NCBI GenBank assembly: GCA_018262385.1
Contig: JAGSPQ010000160.1
Coordinates: forward strand, 1-7,385
Reading direction: 5' to 3'
DNA: 7,385 nucleotides
Source: Myxococcaceae bacterium
GTDB lineage: Bacteria; Myxococcota; Myxococcia; Myxococcales; Myxococcaceae
Made by a program: the position numbers and the translations under genes. Shown piece after piece: positions 1 to 6,435 of the stretch. The notes below the pieces were generated by a model, which worked only from the letters and a program-made list of their open reading frames with translations, searched no databases and was not told the DNA's origin. Position 1 is the stretch's first letter. Every line of letters starts with the position of its first letter.

Positions 1-517
1 GCTGGTGCGCGACTTCATCGCCGCCGCCGGCAAGCGCACCCATCGCCCCGAAGATCGGATCCGGGTGGTGATCGTCGGCTCGTTCTGCGAGCAGCCGCCA
101 ATCGGCCTGCTGCGGACGATCGAGCGCAGCGGCTGCTACGTGGTCGACGACGATCTCAACCTCGGCCAGCGGTGGATCGAAGGCGACGTGCCGATCACCG
201 ACCAGCCGCTGACGTCGCTGGCCAACTGCTACTGCAACCGCAGCGTCTGGGCGTCCACCCGCTACGAGGGCGATCGCCCCCGCGGGCCGCAGCTGGTCGA
301 ACAGGTGCGCAACCGCAGGGCCGACGGAGTGGTGTTCGCCGCTCCCTCGTTCTGCGACCCGGCGCTGCTCGACCAGCCGCCGCTGCAGAAGGCGCTCGCC
401 GACGCGAAGGTGCCGCACATCTCGTTCCGCTACGCGGAGAACACCGGCCAGTTCCAGGGAATCCGCGAACAGGCCGGCACCTTCTCCGACTCGCTGAAGC
501 TGTGGGGTACCGCATGA
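1..517 (+). CDS. bcrC: Benzoyl-CoA reductase subunit C (3' part)
   Basis: C-terminal part of the BcrC/BadD subunit of ATP-dependent benzoyl-CoA reductase, a cytoplasmic enzyme that reduces benzoyl-CoA to cyclohexa-1,5-diene-1-carboxyl-CoA in anaerobic aromatic degradation. The frame is open at base 2 with no true start visible, so the gene begins outside the window; about 171 codons remain, under half of the roughly 380-390 residues usual for the family. The HgdB/BcrB/BcrC dehydratase fold is shown by VVIVGSFCEQPP, VDDDLNLG, NCYCNRS and APSFCDPALLDQP; the cysteines lie at 28, 44, 75, 77 and 117, counted from the GTG at base 5. Some of these should bind the subunit's [4Fe-4S] cluster, but which ones cannot be decided here. 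The end, GTFSDSLKLWGTA, resembles known BcrC C-termini from memory. Its TGA (515-517) overlaps the ATG of bcrB, implying translational coupling. A 2-hydroxyacyl-CoA dehydratase subunit is the alternative, made unlikely by the downstream bcrA/bcrD pair. Confidence 0.9.
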   Translation, partial: LVRDFIAAAGKRTHRPEDRIRVVIVGSFCEQPPIGLLRTIERSGCYVVDDDLNLGQRWIEGDVPITDQPLTSLANCYCNRSVWASTRYEGDRPRGPQLVEQVRNRRADGVVFAAPSFCDPALLDQPPLQKALADAKVPHISFRYAENTGQFQGIREQAGTFSDSLKLWGTA

Positions 518-1830
518 GCAACGCCCAGAAAGACGATCCGAAGGAAGCCCAGAAGGACGTCAGCCAGGATCGGCAGAAGCAGATGCTCGCCGACCACTTC
601 GGCCAGCTGGCGCGCGCCAAGGAGAACAACCGGAAGGTGGCCTACACCTTCGTCCCCGGCAACCTCACCGAGCTGCTCGGGATCTTCGACATGCTGCCGG
701 TGTACCCCGAGATCAACGCGCTGCAGTCGGCGATGCGGCAGAAGAGCGCCGGCTACATCCGCGAGGCCGAGCGGCAGGGCCACAACGAGGACGTCTGCAC
801 CTACGTCAAGTGCGACATCGGGATGATGAGCCAGGGCAACAAGGGTCCGACCGGCGAGCAGCTGCCGGCGCCCGACCTGCTGCTGCTCAGCTACACCGGC
901 TGCTTCACCTTCCTGAAGTGGTTCGAGCTGCTGCAGAAGGAATACAACTGCGAGCTGGCGATGCTCCACGTGCCGTACGTGGCGGGCGAGCGCCCCACCG
1001 AGGAAATGCGGCAGTACGTCGCCAAGCAGCTGCGGGAGGAGATCATCCCCCGGCTCGAGCGGATCAGCGGCAAGAAGTACGACGAGGCGGCCCTGAAGGA
1101 GCGGCTCAAGCGCAGCGCCCAGGCGGAGGACGACCTGGTCTGGGTGCTCGAGAGCGCCAAGCACCGGCCCTCGCCGATCGACGGCTACTTCGGGGCCGTC
1201 TATTACGTCGGGCCGATCTTCACCGCCTTCCGCGGCACCGAGCCTTGCCGCGACTACTACCGGGCGCTGCGCGCAGAGGTGCAGGGGCGCCTCGACCGCC
1301 ACGAGGGCCCGGTGACCCCCGACGGCACGCTGACCAAAGAGAAGTTCCGCCTGGTGGTCGAGGGCCCGCCCAACTGGACCCACTTCCGCGACTTCTGGCG
1401 GATCTTCCACGACGAAGGCGCGGTGTTCGTCGCCTCCACCTACGCCAAGGTCGGCGGCCTCTACGACGAGGGCTTCCGGCACGACCAGACCGACGACCCG
1501 CTGCTCGCGCTCGCCGACTACTGCATGGGTTGCTACACCAACCTCTCGCTGCCGCGCCGGGTGGGCCTGCTCGAGAAGTACGTGAAGGACTTCCAGGCCG
1601 ACGGGTTCGTCTTCAACTCGGTCAAGAGCTGCAACTCGTTCTCGGCCGGGCAGCTGGTGATGCTGCGCGAGCTGGAGAAGCGCACCGGGGTGCCGGGCGC
1701 GTTCATCGAGACCGACCTGGTCGACCCCCGCTACTACGGCCACGCGAACATCAAGAACCGCATCGAGAGCTACCTGCAGATGCTCGCCCAGCGCATGGGC
1801 TCCACCGCCTCGCTCGGCACCGGGAGCTGA
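514..1830 (+). CDS. bcrB: Benzoyl-CoA reductase subunit B
   Basis: BcrB/BadE-type subunit, 438 aa, close to the family's usual length of about 430-440. With BcrC it forms the catalytic half of benzoyl-CoA reductase, accepting electrons from the BcrA/BcrD activator for ring reduction. The start ATG at 514 lies in an ATGA overlap with bcrC, with a GGGG stretch 6 nt upstream; the open frame extends further upstream, but that part runs inside bcrC and is not coding. After a hydrophilic, Gln/Lys/Asp-rich leader (about residues 1-38), recognisable stretches are VAYTFVPGNLTELLGIFDMLP (42-62), CTYVKCDIGMM (95-105), SYTGCFTFLKW (126-136), PPNWTHFRDFW (285-295), DYCMGCYTNLSLP (335-347) and FNSVKSCNSF (367-376). 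Candidate [4Fe-4S] ligands are C130, C337 or C340, and C373, by analogy with the HgdA/HgdB fold. The bcrA gene follows after only 3 nt. 2-hydroxyglutaryl-CoA dehydratase is the near relative; the operon composition argues for benzoyl-CoA reductase. Confidence 0.95.
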   Translation: MSNAQKDDPKEAQKDVSQDRQKQMLADHFGQLARAKENNRKVAYTFVPGNLTELLGIFDMLPVYPEINALQSAMRQKSAGYIREAERQGHNEDVCTYVKCDIGMMSQGNKGPTGEQLPAPDLLLLSYTGCFTFLKWFELLQKEYNCELAMLHVPYVAGERPTEEMRQYVAKQLREEIIPRLERISGKKYDEAALKERLKRSAQAEDDLVWVLESAKHRPSPIDGYFGAVYYVGPIFTAFRGTEPCRDYYRALRAEVQGRLDRHEGPVTPDGTLTKEKFRLVVEGPPNWTHFRDFWRIFHDEGAVFVASTYAKVGGLYDEGFRHDQTDDPLLALADYCMGCYTNLSLPRRVGLLEKYVKDFQADGFVFNSVKSCNSFSAGQLVMLRELEKRTGVPGAFIETDLVDPRYYGHANIKNRIESYLQMLAQRMGSTASLGTGS

Positions 1831-1833
1831 ACT

Positions 1834-3120
1834 TTGGACACTTCGATTGGAATCGATCTCGGCTCGACCACCACCAAGGCGGTGCTGCTCGACTCGAACG
1901 CGAAGATCGTCGGCTTCGGGCTGACCAACACCCGGTCGAACTACGAGGTGGCGGCGCGGGTGGCGAAGGCCGAGGCCGTGGCCGACGTGCAGCTCTCGCG
2001 GCTGTTCGGCAGGCTGGAGTCGGAGAAGGTGGCCCACCCGGCCGAGGTGGTCGAGGCGCTGCGGCGGGCGTTCCGGCTCGAGTCGGCGGCGCAGCGGCTG
2101 ACCCAGCTGGCCGCGCGCTGTCTCGAGCTGGCGCGCCAGGCTCCGGACTCTGCGCAGACGGTCGCGGCGCTGACCCGCCTGTTCGACCGGCTGACCGCGC
2201 AGGTGAGCGACGTGTTCGCGCCGCTGGCGGCAGATCGATCGCGCTTCTTCCGCGACACGGTGGGCGGCCACTTCCTCTCTGCCGCCGAGGAGGCCGCCAA
2301 CAAGCGTGAGCTGTCTTACGACATCGCGATCGGCGCCTGGGATCGCGCGATCGTCGAGGTGGAGAACGCCGAGAACGCCACCGATCTCGACGCCCTGCTC
2401 GCCTCGGCCCTCACCCGCGCAGCCTTCCCTGCGTCCACCCGGGCGACGCTCGAGCGGGCGTGGTCGGCCCTGGTGGCGGACCCGATGGTGATCCGCGGAA
2501 TGGTCGGCACCGGCTACGGCCGCCAGCGGCTGCCGTTTCCCAAAGAGTCGATTCGCAGCGAGATCCTCTGCCACGGGCTGGGCGCCCACGCGCTCTTCCC
2601 CGCCACCCGCACCGTGCTCGACATCGGAGGCCAGGACACCAAGGCGATCCAGGTCGACGGCTCGGGAGTGGTGACCAGCTTCCAGATGAACGACCGGTGC
2701 GCCGCCGGCTGCGGGCGGTACCTCGGCTACATCGCCGACGAGATGAACCTCGGGATCCACGAACTGGGGCCGCTGGCGATGCAGGCGACCCGCCCGGTGC
2801 GGATCAGCTCGACCTGCACGGTGTTCGCCGGAGTCGAGCTGCGCGCGCGGCTGGCGCTGGGAGAGAAGCGGGAGAACGTGCTGCTCGGGCTGCACCGCGC
2901 GATCGTGCTGCGGGCGATGAGCCTGCTCGCGCGATCCGGCGGCGTGAGCGAGCAGCTGACCTTCACCGGAGGCGTGGCCCGGAACCCGGCGGTGGTGCAC
3001 GAGCTCACCACGCTGATCAAGAAGCACTACGGCCAGCGCACCCTCAACGTGCACCACGATTCGATTTACACCGGCGCGCTGGGGGCCGCCCTCTTCGCCC
3101 ACCGAGGACTGAGCGCATGA
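1834..3120 (+). CDS. bcrA: Benzoyl-CoA reductase subunit A (long ATPase subunit)
   Basis: BcrA/BadF, 428 aa: the larger ATP-binding activator subunit of class I benzoyl-CoA reductase, which couples ATP hydrolysis to low-potential electron transfer into BcrBC. ATPase-fold motifs are DLGSTTTK (8-15), DIGGQDTK (263-270) and TGGVARN (378-384). C289 in DRCAAGCGR and C328 in SSTCTVFAGVE are 39 residues apart, the spacing of C127 and C166 in the 2-hydroxyglutaryl-CoA dehydratase activator HgdC; in the family these cysteines help hold one [4Fe-4S] cluster shared between two ATPase subunits. About 150 extra residues lie between the first motif and GTGYGR (225-230), typical of Bcr/Bad-type subunit A and absent from short activators. 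The start is TTG: an in-frame stop (TGA of bcrB, 1828-1830) lies two codons upstream, TTG 1834 is the first possible start after it, the GIDLGS motif begins five codons later, and GGGAG sits 7 nt upstream. The 3' end overlaps bcrD by ATGA. Confidence 0.95.
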   Translation: MDTSIGIDLGSTTTKAVLLDSNAKIVGFGLTNTRSNYEVAARVAKAEAVADVQLSRLFGRLESEKVAHPAEVVEALRRAFRLESAAQRLTQLAARCLELARQAPDSAQTVAALTRLFDRLTAQVSDVFAPLAADRSRFFRDTVGGHFLSAAEEAANKRELSYDIAIGAWDRAIVEVENAENATDLDALLASALTRAAFPASTRATLERAWSALVADPMVIRGMVGTGYGRQRLPFPKESIRSEILCHGLGAHALFPATRTVLDIGGQDTKAIQVDGSGVVTSFQMNDRCAAGCGRYLGYIADEMNLGIHELGPLAMQATRPVRISSTCTVFAGVELRARLALGEKRENVLLGLHRAIVLRAMSLLARSGGVSEQLTFTGGVARNPAVVHELTTLIKKHYGQRTLNVHHDSIYTGALGAALFAHRGLSA

Positions 3121-3971
3121 GTGCATTGACCGCAGGAGTGGACGTGGGAACCAGCGCCGTGAAGGTGGTGCTGGTCGAGTGGATCAAAGGGCAGCCGAAG
3201 CTGGTCGCCAGCCAGCGCGAGCGCATTCACCGCCGCGATCCGGCGCAGGTCGCCAGGGTGGTCTACGAGGGCGTGCTCGAGCAGGCGAAGGCCAAAGTGG
3301 CCGACGTGATCTACGTCGCCTCGACCGGCGAAGGCGACGAGCTGCCGTTTCGCGACGGCCACTTCTACGGGATGACGACCCACGCCCGGGGCGCGCAGTT
3401 CCTCTTCCCGAAGGCGACCGCGGCGATCGACATCGGCGCGCTGCATGCGCGGGTGATGGCGATGGACTCCGAGAGCCGGGTGCTGCGCTCGAAGATGACC
3501 AGCCAGTGCGCCGCCGGCACCGGGCAGTTCCTGGAGAACATCGCCCGCTACCTCGGGATCCGGGCGGACGAGGTGGGGCCGCTGTCGCTCGAGGCCCAGA
3601 AGGCCGAGCCGTGCAGCGGGATCTGCGCCGTGCTGTCGGAGACGGACGTGATCAACATGGTGTCGCGCGGAACCCCGCGGGGAGAGATCCTGCGCGGAGT
3701 CCACGACTCGATCGCCCAGCGCCTGGCGCGGCTGCTGCGGTCGGCGGCGGCGGAGGGCGTGGTCGCGCTCACCGGAGGGCTGGCCAGCGACATCGGCCTC
3801 AAAGGCGCGCTCGAGCGTCAGCTGGCCACCGACAACGGGCCGGCGATCACCCTCGAGGCGGATTCCCGGTCGGTGCTGGCCGGAGCGATCGGCGCCGCGC
3901 TCTGGGCCCACCACCGCCACCAGAAGCTGGCCGAACGAAAGGCGCAGCCGGCGGTCGCTCACCCGGCGTAG
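3117..3971 (+). CDS. bcrD: Benzoyl-CoA reductase subunit D (short ATPase subunit)
   Basis: BcrD/BadG, 284 aa, the second ATPase subunit, pairing with BcrA to form the electron activator. It has DVGTSAVK (9-16) as phosphate-binding motif, STGEGDELPF (69-78), MTTHARGAQFLFP (86-98), DIGALHAR (105-112), SQCAAGTGQFLENIARYLGI (129-148) and ICAVLSETDVINMVSRG (169-185). C131 and C170 are 39 residues apart, the expected [4Fe-4S] pair; C166 is an extra cysteine nearby. DIGALHAR replaces the DIGGQDxK of BcrA and HgdC, and from memory this is normal for true BcrD, so it supports the call rather than suggesting decay. The ATG (3117) overlaps the bcrA stop, and GAGGA (3104-3108) 8 nt upstream is a fair ribosome site. 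The last ~20 residues are Lys/Gln/Ala-rich and look like a loose tail. It is the last gene of the operon here; the next gene is on the opposite strand. Confidence 0.95.
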   Translation: MSALTAGVDVGTSAVKVVLVEWIKGQPKLVASQRERIHRRDPAQVARVVYEGVLEQAKAKVADVIYVASTGEGDELPFRDGHFYGMTTHARGAQFLFPKATAAIDIGALHARVMAMDSESRVLRSKMTSQCAAGTGQFLENIARYLGIRADEVGPLSLEAQKAEPCSGICAVLSETDVINMVSRGTPRGEILRGVHDSIAQRLARLLRSAAAEGVVALTGGLASDIGLKGALERQLATDNGPAITLEADSRSVLAGAIGAALWAHHRHQKLAERKAQPAVAHPA

Positions 3972-4063
3972 TCGCTCCCCCCGCGCCACTTGCGGTTCGC
4001 ACCTCAGAGGGGCGGGCCTCCGTTCATCCCGAGCCCAGTCGAGGGACGCGTGAGCCGCGGGCG
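3972..4063. other. Convergent intergenic region
   Basis: 92 bp separating the stop of bcrD (plus strand) from the stop of the dehydrogenase gene (minus strand). A terminator would be expected here, but no strong GC stem followed by a T-run is visible. Only weak stems are seen, such as CCGC/GCGG in the first 30 bp and GAGG/CCTC flanking GGCGGG, plus the short imperfect palindrome annotated separately. No small gene is supported. Confidence 0.6.
4023..4053. repeat. Short intergenic imperfect palindrome
   Basis: The core TCCCGAGCCCAGTCGAGGGA (4027-4046) pairs TCCC with GGGA around a tandem G-A mismatch and an inner G-C pair, and it is flanked by TCA and TGA. From memory it resembles a family of short palindromic elements of the form TCCTGAGC...GTCGAAGGA scattered between genes in many GC-rich bacterial genomes. 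Only one copy is present here, so the repeat nature cannot be shown from this window. Its position between two converging genes would suit a weak bidirectional terminator or an mRNA 3'-end stabiliser. Confidence 0.4.
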
Positions 4064-4768
4064 CTAGAGGTACTGGCCCGCATCCACCTGGAGCACCTGC
4101 CCGGTGATGTTCCGCGCCGCGTCCGAGAGGAAGAACAGCACCGCGTTGGCGATGTCGTCCGGCTCGGTCAGCCGCCCGAGCACCGCCTCGTCGAGCGCCG
4201 TCTGGCGAACCTGCGCCGGCAGCGCGGCCGCCATCTGGGTCAGCACCATCCCCGGCGCGACGGCGTTGACGGTGATCCCCTTGGGGCCCAGCTCGCGGGC
4301 CGCGGTCTTGGTGAGCCCGATCAGCCCGGCCTTGGCCGCGCAGTAGTTGGCCTGCCCGAACTTGCCCCGCAGCCCGTTGATCGAGGTGATGTTCACGATT
4401 CGCCCGAACCCGGCGTCGCGCATCTGCGGCCCCATCGCGCGGATCAGGTTGAACGCGCCCTTGAGGTTGATCGCGAGCACCAGGTCCCACTCCTCGTCGC
4501 TCATCTTCAGCAGGCTCTTGTCGCGGGTGATCCCCGCGCAGTTCACCAGCAGGCTCGCCTCGGCGCCCACCGCGGCGACGGCGGCGCGCACCTGCTCGCC
4601 GTTGGAGACGTCGACCCGATGGAAGGCAATGGCGTCGGAAGCGGGCGCCTCGAGATCGAAGCAGTGCACCCGGGCGCCGGCGCGCACCAACCCATCGCAG
4701 ATCGCCCGCCCGATGCCCCGGGCCCCGCCGGTGACCACCGCCCCTCTCCCCTTCAGATCCGAGCTCAC
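4064..4768 (-). CDS. Short-chain dehydrogenase/reductase, FabG/PhaB-like
   Basis: Classical SDR oxidoreductase, 234 aa from the GTG at 4768. Motifs: TGGARGIG cofactor loop (13-20), D38 at the end of the second strand (favouring NAD(H)), NCAG (76-79), N101, S129 in NITSING, Y142 and K146 in YCAAK, then NAVAPGM (168-174) and ITGQVLQVDAG near the end. The Asn-Ser-Tyr-Lys tetrad is complete, so it should be active. Sequence style (GITRDKSLLKMSDEEW, INLKGAFN, GQANY) is that of 3-oxoacyl-ACP or acetoacetyl-CoA reductases; the actual substrate is unknown. A role in the beta-oxidation-like lower benzoyl-CoA pathway is conceivable but unproven. An upstream ATG at 4795 would give 243 aa; GTG is preferred because AAGGAG lies 9 nt before it and MSSDLKGR places the TG motif at the usual distance from the start. 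It lies 72 nt after pabC and may be co-transcribed with it or use the FNR-like promoter upstream. Confidence 0.88.
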   Translation of the reverse strand: MSSDLKGRGAVVTGGARGIGRAICDGLVRAGARVHCFDLEAPASDAIAFHRVDVSNGEQVRAAVAAVGAEASLLVNCAGITRDKSLLKMSDEEWDLVLAINLKGAFNLIRAMGPQMRDAGFGRIVNITSINGLRGKFGQANYCAAKAGLIGLTKTAARELGPKGITVNAVAPGMVLTQMAAALPAQVRQTALDEAVLGRLTEPDDIANAVLFFLSDAARNITGQVLQVDAGQYL

Positions 4769-4777
4769 GTCGTTGCG

Positions 4778-4783
4778 CTCCTT
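4778..4783 (-). promoter_or_regulatory. Ribosome binding site deciding the SDR start
   Basis: AAGGAG on the minus strand, 9 nt upstream of the GTG at 4768-4766. It is the strongest Shine-Dalgarno match among the minus-strand genes here, and it lies inside the reading frame if the ATG at 4795 is used. It therefore argues that translation starts at GTG. Confidence 0.6.
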
Positions 4784-4790
4784 GTCGAAA

Positions 4791-4832
4791 ATCATCGGCC
4801 TGCCGCCCGCCGGGCCGCCTGATCCGGATCAA
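4791..4832 (-). promoter_or_regulatory. FNR-type box and possible class II promoter for the SDR gene
   Basis: Read on the minus strand, 4832-4819 is TTGATCCGGATCAG, matching the FNR consensus TTGAT-N4-ATCAA at 9 of 10 positions and containing a perfect 12-bp palindrome (4820-4831). If it is centred at -41.5, as in class II FNR activation, the -10 element falls exactly on GATGAT (4796-4791; four of six matches to TATAAT) and transcription would begin near 4784, just before AAGGAG and the GTG start. Site match and geometry are seen; regulation by an FNR-like oxygen sensor is inference. FNR relatives control anaerobic benzoate genes in other bacteria (AadR in Rhodopseudomonas, AcpR in Azoarcus). 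Confidence 0.45.
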
Positions 4833-4840
4833 GCCCGCCT

Positions 4841-5458
4841 TCAGCCGCGCGAGGTGGACGCGCGCAGCAGTCGCTCGATCAGCTCGGCGGCGGCGGCGGG
4901 AAACGGCTCTCGGCCCGGGGCAGCGATCCGGCACAGGCCCTTCACCGCGTTGACCAGGGCCAGCGGCGTGGTCTGCGCCGCGAGCAGGGGCGCCTCGACG
5001 TGCTCGGCCGCGCGCAGCGCGCTCTCCGCCACCGACGCCACCCGCGGGCGATCGCTCGGCGCGAGCACCAGCGCCGTCCCGTTCCAGCCCACCAGCGCCG
5101 CCGAGCACGACTCGTAGAGCTCGCGGCCATCGGCCGAGGTGAGCAGCGTGGCGACGCCGCTGATCCGCACCGCGTCGTACGGACTGGGGGGCGCGGGCTT
5201 TGCGAACAGGCCGGCCTGCCCGGCGAACGGCGAGACGATCGATCGCACCGGCATCCCGTCGACCAGGCGGCTCGGCCCGCGCACCGTCGCCACCAGCCGG
5301 CCACCGGAGCTCGTCACCGTATACGCGCCCGGCGCGGCGTCCCGGGCGAAGGCGGCGAACGCGTCGCGCAGCGCACCTCCTTCCGGAGCCAGGCGGCGCG
5401 CGTGGTGGGCGAACAGCACCACCCCGGCCTCATCGACCCGCAGCGCGGTGTAGCTCAT
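4841..5458 (-). CDS. pabC: PabC-like aminodeoxychorismate lyase (aminotransferase class IV), short
   Basis: Probable PLP-dependent 4-amino-4-deoxychorismate lyase, which would release p-aminobenzoate and pyruvate in folate synthesis. It has 205 aa, against about 250-290 for typical PabC. Class IV landmarks: AHHARRL (17-23) in place of the usual HLxRL; K87 in LFAKPAPPSPYDAV as the likely Schiff-base lysine; ADGRELYESCSAALVGWNG (109-127) in place of the DxxGxxxEgxxxNxF region, with E116 29 residues after K87; and LVNAVKGL (168-175) in place of the usual TNxxRGL. The usual GxLPGxxR phosphate loop appears replaced by LAPSDRPRVASVAE, and the N-terminal domain is shortened. The ATG (5458-5456) overlaps the TGA of pabB, so placement directly behind pabA-pabB supports the call more than the motifs do. 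It could be a degenerate or altered class IV enzyme. The stop is at 4841-4843. Confidence 0.7.
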   Translation of the reverse strand: MSYTALRVDEAGVVLFAHHARRLAPEGGALRDAFAAFARDAAPGAYTVTSSGGRLVATVRGPSRLVDGMPVRSIVSPFAGQAGLFAKPAPPSPYDAVRISGVATLLTSADGRELYESCSAALVGWNGTALVLAPSDRPRVASVAESALRAAEHVEAPLLAAQTTPLALVNAVKGLCRIAAPGREPFPAAAAELIERLLRASTSRG

Positions 5459-6435
5459 CGCAGCGCCCCGAGCTTCAGCTGCGCCTCGGCGAGCTCGGCC
5501 GCCGCGTCCGACTGCCAGACGATGCCGCCGCCGACGCTGTAGACCCACCCTTGCGGCGTGCGCTCCGCGGTGCGGATCAGCAGGCTGAAGGTCGCCCGCT
5601 CGCCCTCGCAGTAGCCCAGGGTGCCGCAGTAGGCGCCGCGCGGCGACGACTCGAGCTGGGCGATCATCTTCCGGGCGATCGGCTTCGGGGCGCCGGTGAT
5701 CGACCCTCCCGGGTGGAGCGCGGCCAGCGCCGCCGCGACCCCCGCCCCCTCGAGCAGCTGGCCCTCGACGTCGCTTACCGCCTGCAGCGCGTACGCCAGA
5801 GGCACCCGCCGGCGCTCGTTCACCACCTGCACGCTGCGGGGCTCGCAGATCGGCGTCAGATCGTTGCGGACCAGATCGGTGATCATCGCCAGCTCGGCGC
5901 GATCCTTGACGCTGCGATCGAACGCCTCCCCGTCGTCCAAAGGCGCGGTCCCCTTCATCGGCTCGCACCGGATCCGGCGGCCTGCCAGCTGGAAGAACAG
6001 CTCGGGCGAGGCCGAGACGAGCTCGGTGCCGTCCGGCAAGCGGACCCAGGCGGCGAACCGCGGGATCCCGGCGCGGCAGAGGGCGGCGAAGAGCGAAGCA
6101 CCGCCGACCGGCGCCAGCCGCGCCCGCAGGGTGAGGTTCACCTGGTACACCTCGCCCGCCGCGATCGCCGCGCGAATCGCCTCGACGCCCTCGCGGTGCG
6201 AGTGGCGATCGAGCTGTGGGGCGAGCGCCGCCGGAAGAACGTCGAAGTCCAGCGCCGCAAACTTCTGCGCCTCGCCCTCGAAGCGGCGCGCCGCCGCCGG
6301 CTCGGCCTCGTAGGGCAGGAACACCACCGGCCCTTCAGGCGCGCTGCGCAGCGGGGCGATCAGCCGCCACCCATCGGCGAACCCGGGGCCGAGCAGCGCG
6401 AACGAGGCGCACCGATCGAGCTGCGACAGCTTCAT
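5455..6435 (-). CDS. pabB: Aminodeoxychorismate synthase component I
   Basis: PabB, 326 aa, converts chorismate and ammonia (supplied by PabA) into 4-amino-4-deoxychorismate, the precursor of p-aminobenzoate. The chorismate-binding domain is complete: IAAGEVYQVNLT (91-102), SASPELFF (141-148), PMKGTAP (159-165), ELAMITDLVRNDL (181-193), PGGSITGAPK (242-251), YCGTLGY (269-275) and GGGIVWQSD (302-310). K161 in the PxKGT motif separates PabB from anthranilate synthase TrpE, which has Ala there; the lysine is the nucleophile in PabB. The N-terminal region before residue 80 is short and poorly conserved, so the protein is a compact form compared with the ~450 aa E. coli enzyme. The ATG (6435-6433) overlaps the pabA stop by ATGA, and the stop overlaps the pabC start the same way, so all three are likely translationally coupled. 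Upstream ribosome site is weak (GGGCGG). Confidence 0.93.
   Translation of the reverse strand: MKLSQLDRCASFALLGPGFADGWRLIAPLRSAPEGPVVFLPYEAEPAAARRFEGEAQKFAALDFDVLPAALAPQLDRHSHREGVEAIRAAIAAGEVYQVNLTLRARLAPVGGASLFAALCRAGIPRFAAWVRLPDGTELVSASPELFFQLAGRRIRCEPMKGTAPLDDGEAFDRSVKDRAELAMITDLVRNDLTPICEPRSVQVVNERRRVPLAYALQAVSDVEGQLLEGAGVAAALAALHPGGSITGAPKPIARKMIAQLESSPRGAYCGTLGYCEGERATFSLLIRTAERTPQGWVYSVGGGIVWQSDAAAELAEAQLKLGALR

Noticed and set aside
172..513. Upstream extension of the bcrB frame inside bcrC
   Set aside because: Arg/Pro-rich shadow translation overlapping the conserved BcrC C-terminus; the homologous BcrB region begins after ATG 514, which is coupled to the bcrC stop.
430..3126. 898-codon open frame on the minus strand across bcrB and bcrA
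   Set aside because: Antisense frame kept open by high GC; Arg/Gly/His-rich with no recognisable domain, and it lies over two strongly recognised genes.
3117..3971. Loss of the second ATPase phosphate motif in BcrD (DIGALHAR instead of DIGGQDxK)
   Set aside because: From memory true BcrD proteins carry DIGALH here, so this is normal divergence of the subunit and not decay.
4769..4795. ATG at 4795 as start of the dehydrogenase
   Set aside because: No good ribosome site before it, it would lie in the proposed -10 element, and the nine extra residues are not SDR-like; GTG 4768 with AAGGAG fits better. Not fully excluded.
3066..5108. 680-codon minus-strand frame across bcrD, the SDR gene and part of pabC
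   Set aside because: Low-complexity Ala/Arg/Gly translation without motifs; overlaps real genes on both strands.
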